Origin: Prosopocoilus inquinatus
Taxonomy: Eukaryota > Arthropoda > Insecta > Coleoptera > Lucanidae
DNA length: 64,000 bases
Reading direction: 5' to 3'
Assembly: GCA_036172665.1 (NCBI GenBank)
Contig: CM069873.1
Span: 44,300,001 to 44,364,000, forward strand
Made by a program: the position numbers and the translations under genes. The notes below the pieces were generated by a model. That model was not told where the DNA came from. It did no database searches and worked only from the letters and a program-made list of their open reading frames with translations. Positions 31,909 through 45,010 of the stretch are shown here, in pieces; position 1 is the stretch's first letter, and each line of letters opens with the position of its first letter.

Positions 31909-33082
31909 GTATAAATGCTTTTAGTGCATTTCGTGTTTAGTTTATTTTGGAGACAATGGTGAAAAATTAATGACAATTCAAAGATACTGGCAGATATTCC
32001 GATTAACATCATAGCTGCATATAAATATCCAGGTCCAAGAAACTTTGCTGTTCAGTAATTGTTGCAGCAACAACAAATATAACAGACAGGGAATTGTTTG
32101 AAGTGTGATTATTAAGGCGAATCCTCCCGAAAATCACAGAATAATTATTGAATCTGATTTATGCAGTGAGTTATTAGTATTTTTTATTTCTTAGTTTGAA
32201 ATAAAGTGTGAATATTTAAAACGCATATTATTGCTTTATAACTTTTGAAATAAGTATTTATTTAAAACATTAAAGTTTAAAACTCCCGCCTTGCTGTGCC
32301 CAAAATCCAGGTGGAGCCACTTTTGCGAACTAAACTTCATTCCATTTTTATTTTATTAACTGTCACATCTTCCTAGATCCTTTATCTTTGGTTTCGAAGT
32401 TATCTGAGTTTGAAAATAGAAACTGAAATAATTTATTGAGTTCTGATAAGTTTAGCCTTAGGAACAAAATTACCCACAAACCAAAGTATGTCAATTTTTT
32501 TTAATGCTGTTCAAGATATCCAAAACAGACAGATTTTCCAGCAAGTCTACAACTCTTTAATAATCAGATGTGAAAACTGTATACGTCATTTTGACACAAT
32601 TTTGACAATTTCATTTAACTTGTTATATTTTTATGTTTTTGTTTAATGTTTTTATCGGGATCGAGACGTTTCGCCCCCACCGTTTCACCCCCACCATTTC
32701 GCCCACATCACATAACCGTTTTCATCCTAAGGCCTATTAAATACTTTTTCTGGTCATCTAACTCTAAGTTTAGGTAACTCTGAAACTAAGCAAAATCTGA
32801 TCTTTTTTTTCGTTTATTTTAACTTAAAATGAGATTGTGTACCTGAGATTTCATTTTTTTTCACCTGATATCAAACAGCCTTTATTAATCTTTGCTTTCT
32901 CGAAACCTATTTTTGTTAACTCCAGAATTCTAAACAATTTGTCTAATTGATTTCATCTATCCAAGTATAATTGAAATTAACAACTTAAAAGCACTTAAAA
33001 AGATCTAAAAACAACCTAATCATCCTAACAAAATCATAAAAATGTAAAAACTAACAACAATCTAATCATCCTAAAAGATATA
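31909..33082 (+). other. PKC intron, AT-rich, no gene seen
   Basis: Only minor repeats (a CCCCCACCATTTCGCCC-like duplication near 32680-32710; 32999-33080 related to the inverse of 20811-20905). Confidence 0.45.
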
Positions 33083-33648
33083 CTGGGTGTCTCACAACGT
33101 ACGGAGGAGATTGAAAAGGCAGCTGCAGGACTTCAAAATAAAGCTTTTTTTCTTAATTCGCATTTGACCAAGACCCAATAATAAGAAAGTTACAGCAGTT
33201 TAATGTTCTTAATTTCTTTAATTTACACCTATAGTTTCTTAATTAATGAAAATTATGTCACAAAATGCAACTTTATTGTTAAATAAACTCTAAATGTATC
33301 AAAACTACCATTCAAAAAATGTCTATGTTAATCTGTTTCCTAGTTTTGTTTTTAATTAGTAGGCGGTGTACAACGACATGAAAATCCGTTTTTGCACATT
33401 AAAAGAAAAAATGAAATAGCCGTAACTTTAACGTGACTACATTTTTTAAAATAGTTGTAATTTAAAACGTAAAATATTACCACAGGGAGTACCTTTTGCT
33501 TATTAATCAATTTCGCTTTAAACTCTTGTAACATTTTAGTTATTGGTTTTTTCCCAAAAATTTATTAAGAAAAAATCTTTAATTTGATCTCCCCTAGCTA
33601 ACCTTTTAATGTCCTTCCTAGGTTATGAGACATCAAGTATATAAACAC
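33083..33648 (-). mobile_element. Internally deleted derivative of the 50346-52700 Penelope-containing element
   Basis: 33083-33411 matches the inverse of 52370-52698, and 33460-33648 the inverse of 50346-50530. The roughly 1.8 kb with the Penelope-like genes is missing. The join lies next to AAATTACAACTATTTTAAAA. Ends TACTGGGTGTCTCACAACGT and, inverted, TACTTGATGTCTCATAACC are TIRs. Confidence 0.85.
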
Positions 33649-34129
33649 ACGTATCTTGAAATGTACCTCGGACACGGAATGCGAATCTTAAAACGTACCT
33701 CAGTCACAGCGTAAGCGTTGTAATAACGGCGTTATCTATTACCATTTTCAGAAAAATGAAGTGATGTCTGTAAGCGACTAATTAACGGCAAAGTGGCCTT
33801 TCGAATTATAATTAATTATACAACAATTTGGGAGTTTAGAGCTATAAGAAAATATTAAATTTATTACTTGAATACTCATAGACTCGTGATACCGAAAATA
33901 TTTAAAGGGGGGCCTCAAAATTGGATTGCGCCTGGGGCCTCTCAAGTGCTAAATGTTCCAGTGCCACTGGTTGATTGCAATTCATTTCTTTCGTTTTGAC
34001 TCTTCACCCAAAACTCGATTTCTTAATAAATCTCAGTTCATCTGTTAAGTCTCCTAAATCTCAGAATCTTCAAACCTGGCTCCAGTTGATCTACGTTTAT
34101 GATTTCGCTTTCAAATATAAGAAAAAAAT

Positions 34130-35175
34130 GACTTGTAAGGTCTTCTTTTACAATATTAAACTTCATACCGGTGAGAAGTTAGCAATAAAATTCCAACAAT
34201 AAAATTATGAAATTTCAAAACGCTGCCGCCCCTAAAATAACGATCACAGATCAATAATATTTAATCTATTACAAAGAGTATAATGTGTAGATTTCCCTCA
34301 TATTATGAAGAAACTGAAAAAATACTTGATATAAGTTAACTATGATTATTTAAACCAGCATAAGTCATTATTCAAATATTGCACCAAAACAATTGCTTTC
34401 ACTGAAAATTTTCACATAGTTATAAAATAAACACTCATATCTATTTAATAATACCTTTAGAAAGTTTTAGCCGATTGATTTAAAATAATTAGAAAATTAA
34501 TGAAATATGACGTTCCCAGCAATAAAATAATACTAAATTTGAACGTCCATATCCCTCGTTCTAGCATTTGCATAAACTTTCTGTTTGCAGAATATGAAAG
34601 TACACATCGAGGTCTTTCGTTTGAAGCACCCTCTGAGTTTTAGCCGGTTGATTTGAAGTAATTAGAAATTAATTAAATGTGACGCTCCGAGCAATAAAAC
34701 AGTACTAACTTCAAACGTCCATAACTTTCAAGCCAGCATTTGCTTAAACATTTTGTTTGCAGAATATGAAAGTACACATCGAGATCTTTCGTTTGAAGCA
34801 CAGTCTGAATTTTAACCGGTTGATTTGAAGTAATTAGAAATTAATTAAATGTTACGCTCGGAGCAATAAAACAATACCAACTTCAAACGTCCATAACTTT
34901 CAATAGAGCGTTTGCATAAACATTCAGTTTTGGTGCAATATATGAATAATACTCATGCTGGTTTAAATAATCATAGTTAACTTAATATCAAATATTTTTT
35001 CAGTTTCTTTATACGAGGGGAATATACACCTTATAATCTTTGTAATAGATTAAATATTATTGATCTGTGATCGTTATTTTAGCGGTAGCAGCATTTTGAA
35101 ATTTCATAATTTTATTGCTGGAATTTTATTGCTAACTTCTCGCCGGTAAACTTCATTGTTAAAAAAGACTTATTT
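34130..35175. mobile_element. TIR element with a 172-bp tandem repeat
   Basis: About 250-bp TIRs: left includes ACCGGTGAGAAGTTAGCAAT and CAGATCAATAATATTTAATC, right the inverses. Between them, TTTTAGCCGRTTGATTTGAA-type units recur at 34464, 34637 and 34809 (period 172-173 bp). No protein. 33649-34129 and 35176-36401 show no feature. Confidence 0.85.
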
Positions 35176-36401
35176 TACATTTAAAACGTTACGTAATGAT
35201 TTCCAAAGCATAATTTACAAATAACGTAAGTAATTTTTTCTAATTAAAAATTCCATGATGATACCAACCTTGGATGATATCAATCTGAGCATATTTATAT
35301 CACTTTTCTGAAATTCTGTTGCTGTAGTTTTTTTTTTTAATTAGAATACTTTATTTATTTTCCTTAATCCTTTATTAAACAAAATTGAACGACTTCAACT
35401 CCCAACTGAAGAACTTTTCGCTTTTGGATTTGCCATACACAATAAAATATCTATGTATTTACACTGCGCTGAAAATAGCTTGTTGCTTTGAGAAGCTCAT
35501 TTGCGGAAAGCCATAATATGTTATGTCCTGGAAGTTATAAATAACTGTTGTACTTAAATAATTCATCTATAATGGATGGTTACTTGTAAGCGTGCCTTCC
35601 ATTTAACCAGTTTACAAAAATATGGATAGAGAGAGCAAAATAGAATCAGATTTAATTTAAATAAGGCAAATTTTCGAAATTTCGAATATACTCGTGTTCA
35701 AAGAATTCAGTGCAGTACAGTGTACATACAGTACATACTAAAAAATCAGAATTTAATAATTGACAATAAATTGTACTGTTGCAATTTGCCTCTTCTCTCT
35801 TATCTTTCTAACAATATTTTTTTGTTATTTCACTTTAATTATTTATATTGTAAGCAAACCATGCTAAAAGATTTCATTTTTTTATTGTGGCCAAAAGCGT
35901 AGGTGTCTCAAACTTTTTGAACGTTAGTGTATTTTTCCTTATTTTTATAAAATGAATGTCAGGTTTACACTACAGCATAAGGTTTTTACGTTACTTTTAA
36001 AATGAACAGTTTTTATATTTAATTATTACTCAGTCCAGCATTTATTGTATAAGACTTTTTTTATAATGTAATTATTACAACTTAAATTGTAGTTTTTGTT
36101 GTAAGTCCATCACAAAACAATCTTTCCAACTAAGTTTTCTATTAATATGAGAAACCTGAAATATTCAAAAATAAGATAAAAATTTGCTGCGCAAAAAAAA
36201 ATTTATTCCATTCCGGAATTTTTAGAGGAAAGGCTAGATATTGAGGATTTCGGATTGTAAGCTTACGGGCAATGTCTCATTTAGAGTTTAGAATTGACAC
36301 GTACATCCATGTAATTATGACAAAGTACGTAATAAAAATTGTTTGATTGATTGATAGTAAGAGGAGGTACTCTAATGAGAACTGCATATTTTTTTTTTCA
36401 G

Positions 36402-36513
36402 GATACTCGAACTCGTCACAACTTCAAACCTCACACGTATGGCTCACCAACGTTTTGCGACCACTGTGGATCATTACTGTACGGAGTAATCCATCAAGGA
36501 ATGAAATGTACAG
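36402..36513 (+). CDS. cPKC exon: N-terminal part of C1B (diacylglycerol-binding) domain
   Basis: A polypyrimidine tract and CAG precede the exon, and the donor is AG|GTCGGT. It encodes 37 codons plus one base. It contains [18 protein letters not shown] and HQGMKC, with spacing H-x12-C-x2-C-x13-C, the first half of the C1 zinc-finger pattern. The Pro and Gly of the membrane-inserting diacylglycerol/phorbol loop are kept. It splices in phase 1 to 58751 across a 22.2-kb intron, where the split codon becomes Ala and the remaining ligands follow. The exon is isolated between long transposon-rich introns. Confidence 0.95.
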
Positions 36514-38159
36514 GTCGGTAGCCCCCTTGCATATTTTACTCCATTTATTTCGAAGGCAACTGTACAATAAATTACATTCAACACGTCTTCGGCTTGGTGA
36601 TCAAAATTGGTTTGTGCAAATTTGAACAGGATTTTTGACACCTTGCTGCAGATATATCAAGTGTCTCAGATAAAATGACCTACTCGCAGAGTAGAGATGC
36701 AAAAATGTGACTTCTAGTTCATAAGGTACCACCATGTAAATTTTCGGTTTCAATTTGACTTTTACATTGCAACACCATGATACTTTGACATCAAAAATTA
36801 TTTTCGTCAAGGATAGTCATAGATTTTAAAAATTATTGTCAGAGCCTTGGTTTTACTTTCTATTAATAGACAGTCGTTTTCCATTTGATGACCGCCCTTG
36901 ACCAAATTAATAATAATAATAATTTTTGATGTCTCGGTATAATAAGTCAAAAGGATTTTATTTCAAAGGACATTTTTATAAACTAGAGGCCAAATGATTT
37001 TACTTTCCTGATAAAATATTTTGCGAATGGATCATTATATTTGGGGCTGCTGGTAATTAAAAGAAATTTCGTGCATATACCTGTTTAACTATTGGGTCTT
37101 CATTTAATCCTGCATCCCACGTGACCTACGACGTACCAAATCAATTACCTAACAGTTGGATAAAATTCTTAAATCCTTTTATTGACGCTACTAGGGGAAA
37201 TTAGTAACTTAACTACATTTAATGATGCCGCAGTTTTGCCGATCATGTGTATTGTTAGGTGTGTTACTGTCAGGTAAAGCTTGGTCTCACGGGATACAAT
37301 GAATTATGAAGACCCTGTATTGTGACTGCAGTAAGATTTATGCGCGAAAGTATTCACAGTTGGCATGGCTTTCTACCTTCTCTGCTAGTTGATAATATTT
37401 TGTGCACGAGTAACGTTAGAAATACTTATACATATTTTATTGCTAACCTAGCACCTACATTATTATACAGATCGCATCCAAGTAACATCGCAGCTCAAAG
37501 TTACTGATAATTAAAAAAAACGCCGAAAGTTGAAGGCCTTACTTTTTTGACTAGTTTCTATCCTACTTAGAACTCATTATCCCGAGGTTGTATTACCTGC
37601 GAACTAATTTTTTTCATTCTGCATTTAAAACGAATGAAAAACAACATATATAATTACTGCAGTAATACTGTATGCACAAATAAAAGCAGTGTAGCTGCTT
37701 TGAAACAGAAAAATGATTTTTTTTTATTAATTCCGTTCTATTTTTCATGGTTTTGTGTCACATCTTTTCCTACAAATTTCAAAGTTGCTTGCGACAGTTT
37801 TTATAGATTGAAAACATCCTTAAAGAAAGATGATCCCAATTCCAAATTCCTCCATAGATATTAGGAATAATGCTATTATATCCCCCCCCCACTACAAATA
37901 AAAATCTGCCACAAAGCAAAGATAAAATGATGATCTCTTTTAGTCTTTTAGTTAATCTAATGAAAAATAGCGTTTTCATTTTATTTCCACTAATAGAATA
38001 GAATAAATAATAGTTTTGTTCCAACATAGATTTTGACTGGTTCGAAACTGTCAAATATACAGAGTGTCCCGCTTAAGGCGGATTCTTTCATACCTCTCTA
38101 GTTATTAATTTTACGAAAAAATGTTTCAAGTGAAAGTTTCACAGCATCATGTGGAGCAT
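36514..38159 (+). other. PKC intron, no gene seen
   Basis: AT-rich, with no recognisable domain in any frame. The frames of up to 92 codons here either overlap the C1B exon or are low-complexity. Confidence 0.45.
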
Positions 38160-39735
38160 ATTTTAAAATTAGTTTGACGTATATAGAGTGTTTCATTTAG
38201 CCTGGGCGTTAGGGCACTTCGTTATTTTAAATGGAACACCCTATATATTTTTACATTTTGGATTCTGGATTGAATTTTAATGTGACCTTGTGTATCATAC
38301 ATAAGATCTAATTTAAAAGGTTTTCGCGTTATTCAACTTTAAATAAAGATTATCGCTCTTGCAATACCTCAAACAAATGCAAATATCTTCCGAACAAATG
38401 ACGTTAGGGACTTGTGGTTTTTTGCAAAAGTTTCGCCCTGAAACGTTTTTTCAGTTACACTGTAAAGAAAAAAAAAAGAACGAACTTAAGTTCTTAAAAA
38501 AAATTAATAAACTTGAAAATATTCAAACTGCGATAACTATTTTTTTTAATGGAATGCCATATAACTTTTATCATTATTAGATGCGCTATTTAGTTCTCTT
38601 TTCAATGATATAGGGTTGTCGATATCTGTTGTTAATAGTTTCTTCAGTATTAAATTTTTTTTTACGATTTTTAAAAATACGCGAAACATTGAGACCTTTG
38701 TGTTAGTTGCTATCACTACACAGCTAATAAATTGTTTGTTTATTTTTCCTTAAGATTATTAAGCATCATGCGACATTCAAAATCCAAACTAATAAACCTT
38801 AAAAAGAAACTTCTATTGCTGTGGATAGATACATGTGGAGAAAGCAAGACGTGTTTCAGCAGTTGAAACGTTTTTTAACGAATAAGTGGTTTTGTGGAGG
38901 AGGACCAGGCAGTTGACCTGCTCAGTATCTTCATTTGACCGCATTTTAGGATTTCATGAAACAGCGAATTCGTTTAAAAATCTTCCAACTGCTGGAGCAC
39001 GTCTTGCTGTGTCCACATGCATCTATCTACAGCATCTATCTACAGGAATAGAAGTTTCTTCTTAGGGTTTTTTAGCTTGAATATCTATGGAAAGAGTAAA
39101 ATCGGTACCTATCACGTTTTCTTGTGCAAGAAACCCTTAAAGATTAATTTGAACATTTTAAATGTCGCATGATACTTAATAATCTTAGGGGAAAATAAAC
39201 AATTTGTTTCCTATGTAACCATAGCAACTAACAAAAAGGTCTCAATATTTCGTGTATTTTTAAAAATCGCAAAACAAATATTTTAATACTGAAAAAACTT
39301 AATGACAGATATCAACAACCCTATATCATTAAAAAGAGAATTAAATAGCTCATCTAATAATGATAAAAGTTATATGGCATTCCGTTAAAAAAAATAGTTA
39401 TCGTAGTTTGAATATTCTCAAGTTTATTAATTTTTTTTAAGAATTTATGTTGCTAGAATTTTTTTCTTTACAGTGTAACTAAAAAAGCATTTCAGGACGA
39501 AACTTTTGCAAAAAAACCACAAGTCCCTAACATCATTTGTTCGGAAGATATTTGCATTTATTTGAGGTACTGCAAGAGCGATAATTTTTTTAAAAAGATG
39601 AATAACGCGAAAACCGAAAATGTAAACATATATAAGGTGTTCCATTTAAAATAACGAAGTGACCTAACGCCTAGGCTGAACGGAATACTCTGTACACGTC
39701 AAACTAATTTATTAATTAATTTTCAAAACAACGCT
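38160..39735. mobile_element. Foldback element with about 750-bp arms
   Basis: The left arm (AGAGTGTTTCATTTAGCCTG, TTTTAAATGGAACACCC, CTCTTGCAATACCTCAAAC, GGGACTTGTGGTTTTTTGCA, ATTAAGCATCATGCGACATT) is found in inverse order at the right. The centre is near 38940. The whole is one long imperfect palindrome with no spacer gene. Confidence 0.9.
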
Positions 39736-40191
39736 TGAAAATCAAACAGCTATTTAAACTGCTAGCTGCGCGCCATGTGTAACTGAAAAGGCTGCTCGCT
39801 TATTTCCACCTGACAGTTAGTTAGGCAACTGTACTTCAGTGTTGCTGATGTATGTTCCCTAATTCCTCTCAAGAAAGTTGAAAAATCAACAATTTTTCCT
39901 CGCAAAATTCTTAAAATGCTCACAAAATCCTCCACAGTTCTTTTTTGGTGGATTAAGAAAGGTATAAATGAAATTTATTATTTTTTTTAGAAAAGAGGAT
40001 TCCACATATAAAACAATTAAATTTAAAAAAATCAGTATTATAGGCTGAAAGTTATGATGACGGACGCACTGATGAAACGTTGTTTAGTCTAAAACCAGCT
40101 ATAACCTAAAAACTTAACCAAGCGATCACGTGAAAATAAACTACGAAAATTACTTGAAAAATTGTAACGAATAGTAAGTAAGGTTCCAAGT

Positions 40192-40540
40192 CAACACACT
40201 TCGTGTTCAGGTAGCGTCATTAGTGATTTTTTTCTATCTTTCCTTGTCGACAATAATCTTATCTAGGGATAAAAAAAATACAGTCAAAAGTTTGTTAACC
40301 AAAGTGACGTACTACAAATAATGGCAAGTTACTACGGCTGCGTAGAATAACATAACCTAATACATTTTTGACTAGACAATCAGCTGTAAATTACTACCAT
40401 CGTAGTAAACAGAATTCCCTAAAAGTGTTGATTTTCTTGTTACTCTTATGACATTTATATTTGTTATCTTTGTTACACAATAATCTCAGAATGGGAATGG
40501 GATGGCGTTACCCTGAAAACGTAAGTGTATTGATTTGGTG
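40192..40540. mobile_element. 350-bp MITE, copy 2
   Basis: TCAACACACTTCGTGTTCAGGT pairs with ACCCTGAAAACGTAAGTGTATTGA. Same family as 19846-20196. The rest of 39736-41520 is AT-rich intron without a feature, except a repeated CTACTAACTTTG word near 40578. Confidence 0.85.
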
Positions 40541-41561
40541 ACCTTAGTAATAAGTACTGCCAATTCTTCAATGTTCCCAATCTACTAACTTTGTTTCAAT
40601 CATTTATAGCCACCTGGTAATTATTTCTATGGGAATAAATTAACAATTAAACTTGTGATGAATGATGAATCAAAGGGCTTAATTAATACTGTGGTTTCAT
40701 GGCAAAAGCTGATATGTCAATTTTTTTAGATTTCGAGGCTTCAGTGAAGATGTGTCCATATCATAATGAGCTTGGATATGTTGTGATAATGAGTTTGGGG
40801 TATATTGTGGCAAAAGTAGATATGCCCCAGCTTTATTTCCGTCCTGAAACATTAGTTTAACAAGTATTGATACGTTTTTATGGTCCTAAAAGAATTATTT
40901 GACAATTTGATGAATTAAATCAAAATTTCAATTTTCTTTTTATAATTACCAACAACCTTTGTACGCCGAAATAAATAGTTGCACGTGTTTATTAAGAGCT
41001 TTTTGATCTAGTGAAATTTGACTTTTAACATGAAACGAAAATGTTACGTCACTTAAGAAACAACTATTTTCCTTATTATTAGGTACAATTAAGAAATCAA
41101 AATTCTCTTTAGTTTATCAGACGTATTTTTTTACGTTTAACGTTTTTTGTCCGTTTTATGAGAGAGTTTTTACTTCACTAGTGCCTTGTATATTACTGAA
41201 ATGGCGTTCACGTTTCTTGATTTTAATGAAATTCATTAGTCAATAAAAGAATCTGTAATTAATCAAAGTCTTAAAATCACCGAAATATACTCACTCTTAC
41301 AAAATCCTCACAAAATACTCGCAAATATCTCACAAATTGTGAATTTACTCACAAATTGGCAACGCTGCAATACTTACAAAAATGTAAAAAATAGACCGCG
41401 TGAAATTAGATGCTGACTTGTTCCCCGAATTTCCTTGGCATAACTACTAATAAAAGAAATGAATGGTAATAAAAAACTAACTTACTGTAATAATAATTAA
41501 TTATATTAAATTCCTGTCCTATTTATTCAGTCAAATTTGCATTAAAATCAATTTTACAAGT

Positions 41562-42115
41562 ATGTCCACATTAAATACTGAACGAGTTACCCGCTTGAGT
41601 GATAAAGATGAAGTTTTCATTCAGAAAGTGCTCGAAAAAATTCTGACGAATCCACTTTTTGCTGACAAACTTCTGCTGCGATCGCTGAAAAACTGGACGT
41701 GCACATCGATAGAAAATATTCCGCCCTAGAGGAAAAAATTACGCACCTTAATGAAGAACTTAAGGAAACCAGACATTTAATTGAAGAACAAAAACAATAC
41801 TCGCCCAGGAATAGTCTTCGCTTTTACAGCGTTACAGAAACTCCCGGAGTACCTGAAAATATCGACAAGTTAATTGTTGACATTTGTCGCAATAAACTGG
41901 GCATCACTATCTCGTCAAACGATATCGACTGCAGTCACAGACTTAAGGGTAAGGAAGGTGCAGTCAGGCCAATTATTGCGAAATTCTGTCCGCGGTCGAC
42001 CCGTAATGAAATTTATAATACCAAGCGGAAGTTGAAGGAGAGCAAAATAATTATTCGCGAAGATCTCACGACCACTAGACCCGCTCTGGTCAAGGATTCA
42101 CGCATTTGGCAGTGA
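41562..42115 (+). pseudogene. LINE ORF1 protein (coiled coil plus RNA-binding region)
   Basis: Starts MSTLNTERVTRLSDKDEVFI. A one-base shift near 41675 moves the reading into the frame with HIDRKYSALEEKITHLNEEL (coiled coil), then NSLRFYSVTETPG, DICRNKLGITISSNDIDCSH and RPIIAKFCPRSTRN, an RRM-like region as in other LINE ORF1 proteins. It ends at TGA 42113-42115, about 315 bp before ORF2. Confidence 0.85.
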
Positions 42116-42613
42116 AAATGTGTTTACTAATAACTGTAACTTATTTGTGAAACTAGGTAATAGAAGGCATAAAATGAAGCAAAAAAAAATTATCTACATT
42201 CTATTAAATAATTTTCGTCTTGACCAGTACCCCTGGTAGAAGCATAACTAATACTTTTTCGATCTTTTTGGTGTCTCATTCTTTTCTTTTTTTCTTTGTT
42301 TTTCTCATCGTTATTGTAAATTTAGCATATTGATACTTTACCTTTATTGATTTGCTCTGAAGATTAACTATGTTCATATCTATATATATAGCATAACAGT
42401 ATTCTCTGTTCTGGCCAATGGTTTGTAATAATGGATAATTCTATCAAAGTGGCCCATCTTAATATTCGCTCACTTTTGCCGAAAATCTCTAATTTTCGCG
42501 ATTTTATCTTGCGAAACAATATTAACATTATGACTGCATCTGAAACGGGACTAAGTGCTAATATTCCTGCAGAAATTATCAGTTTGAATAATTTTTCATT
42601 CATTCGTAATGAT

Positions 42614-43073
42614 TAAAGGATCGAGGAAAATAGCCCGTCCAGTCTCCCATATGCCGAATACGGATCGTAACACCCCCGGTGTAGCGCAGCTCTGAATCGT
42701 TCGATTGCCCGATTTAACAGAGACGCGCGTTGTTGACTATTCTCAGGTATTCGAAATTCGAATAGGGAAGAAAATACTAAAGTTTCTTAGCTATTAATTG
42801 TTATTAAAATTAATTATTTAATAACGTTCCAAATTTTCGTTCGTTTCGATTTGCCGTGAGAATGTCTTGTCTTTTAAAGCGAGAAAATCTTCTCTCAACA
42901 TAACAGATTGTGAGAGACGCTTTCTCTAGGTAAATTTTGAACTCTTCAATATTTACGGACAGACTCAGCAATCAAATAAATGTCTAATCGTCAAAATCAA
43001 AATTAATGAGACGCAGAATTCGATCGTAGAATACCCGTGCCTATCGGAAATGCAGCGAGAAATCGAGGCCTTA
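42614..43073. mobile_element. 460-bp insertion with 8-bp TSD in the LINE endonuclease
   Basis: GTAATGAT occurs at 42606-42613 and 43074-43081. Ends are TAAAGGATCGAGG and, inverted, TAAGGCCTCGATT. Unit length 460 bp with no coding frame. The 8-bp duplication suggests hAT or a similar superfamily. Confidence 0.8.
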
Positions 43074-43094
43074 GTAATGATCGTCCCTGTTGTG

Positions 43095-44034
43095 CAGTGT
43101 TGTTAAAGATACATTTTTAATAGTATCTAGATCCAGGTGCAGATACTTTCACAAATACGTATCTAGATGCAGATACAGATACTTTTTCCGGAAAATATCT
43201 AGATACAGATATAGATACAAAAAAAAGTACCTGCAGTTTATCAAGATACTTGCAAGAGTAAAATTCAATAACCTATCCAGTAGTGGACGTACGGTATTAT
43301 GTCCGATCCAAATCGACTTTTTTTGTGAAAATTGACGAAGTTTTCGTATGAATATGTGAATAATGAACACACTAAAATCTGTGATAATTTTCTCAATTTT
43401 TTCCAGCAGTATATCTTTTTCAATAGAAAATTTATCTTTGTAATTAAGTTGATCAATAAGCTGATAAGTAATTACCTGGTTTTGTATGAAACCAAGTCAA
43501 GTCAACGTAAAATATAAAGTTATCAACAGAAATGACTCTGCTTCCGTAGACAAGTTAAATGTCAAATGAATCTAGGATCCTTAGTTGCAACCTTGTTGTA
43601 GCTAAGAGCGTTCTCATAATCAAGAAAAGATGATAAAATCAACAATACAGTCTTTTCCTTTTGATTTTCTACTTTTGTCAATTATCTTTCCCAATTTTTA
43701 CAATAATTTTCAAGTTTCTGAACTATCAAAACGCGTTTTAAATAGAACAGTCATTTGACAAACTGGAAAACATAATTAACAAGAGAGGAAAATCGAAAGA
43801 AAGAGACTGTAAAATCGGAGGTCGCATTTCCGCCAAGGTCTGCTGTTTTTATGGAAGTTCAAAGATATATCTAAAATATATATTAGTATCTCAAATGAAT
43901 AGATACGCTGTAATTGTATCTAGATGCAGATACAGTTTCATTTTTTTAGTAGTATCCGGGATATGTATCTAGGTACTCGAAAAGTATTTAGATACTGTAT
44001 CTAGATACTTGCATCTAGGTACTTAACAACACTG
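43095..44034. mobile_element. hAT-type non-autonomous element, 940 bp
   Basis: CAGTGTTGTTAAAGATAC at the left and CAGTGTTGTTAAGTACC (inverse) at the right. Both ends are followed by clusters of TATCTAGATGCAGATAC words. The flanks CTGTTGTG and CTCTCGAG match at only five of eight positions, so the TSD is decayed or altered. Confidence 0.8.
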
Positions 44035-45010
44035 CTCTCGAGGCGGCGGAGTAGGTGTTTATGTTAACAATTCTCTTAAATATTCCGTTATCGGAACTAA
44101 TAAATCAATTGAACAGTTATGGATATATTTTCAAAACGAACTTGAATCATTTGTATTGGGTGTTGTCTATAGACCACCACATATGGACCTGAATTTTTTT
44201 TTGGATGAATTTGAAAACACCATTGCACTGTGTTTGCCTTTTTCTGATAAGATTATTTGCTGTGGCGTCTTCAATATAGACTTTCTTAACATTAGCAGTA
44301 CAGCAACAACAATCTTTTCTAACCTTTTGGAAGCTTATAATCTGAAGCAAATCATTAATCAGCTATCTGATCATGATTGTATTTTTGGTAATATTATTAC
44401 TACACGACCTTGTGTAACTCCAGTTTTTCGTTTATGTAGATCTCTTAAGAATATTGACTTATCTAAGTTTAGTCATGACTTACTTCTGCCATTGCAAAAA
44501 ATATTTAACCTTACTGATATTAATGAAAAAGTCCACTTTTTGAACAATTGCATATTAACACTTTTTGACGTACACGCAGCGTTGGTGATACGAAAGTTTA
44601 CAAAATCTTACAAGCCTTGGCTTACGCCTAACTTGAAGCTCTTAATAGAACTTCGTGATAAAGCGAAAGCCAAATTTAGGAAAACAAGACAACAGGCACA
44701 CTGGGATTACTATAAGTCTTTAAGGAACCTCACAACATTTACTTATAGAAACGAACGTAAAGCTTATTTCAGTTTTATTTCTAATCATTCTGACAGTAAA
44801 GCTTTGTGGAGAGATTTGAATTCATTAAATCTTAGTAAGAGGCACGAATCTGTTCCTGGTCATTTAAGTACTGTTGATGCTATTAACAATTACTACATTA
44901 ACTGTGTTTCCAATTCGAATAGTCAACATTCTCTACACATCTATGATTCGAATGTTGATAATTTGAACTTTAACTTTCTGCCTATTGACGTCGATAGTTA
45001 CTTAAATTAA

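Larger units (their letters stand above)
42431..45010 (+). pseudogene. LINE ORF2 endonuclease region, interrupted
   Basis: The start MDNSIKVAHLNIRSLLPKIS holds the Asn-Ile-Arg-Ser motif of APE-type endonucleases. Two insertions follow, then GGGVGVYVNNSLKYSV, LGVVYRPPHMD, and IICCGVFNIDFLN, where the catalytic Asp of GDFN is Val. The section between KQIINQ and LSDHDCIFGNI lacks about 30 residues usual in the family. The linker to RT runs to 45010. Confidence 0.87.
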
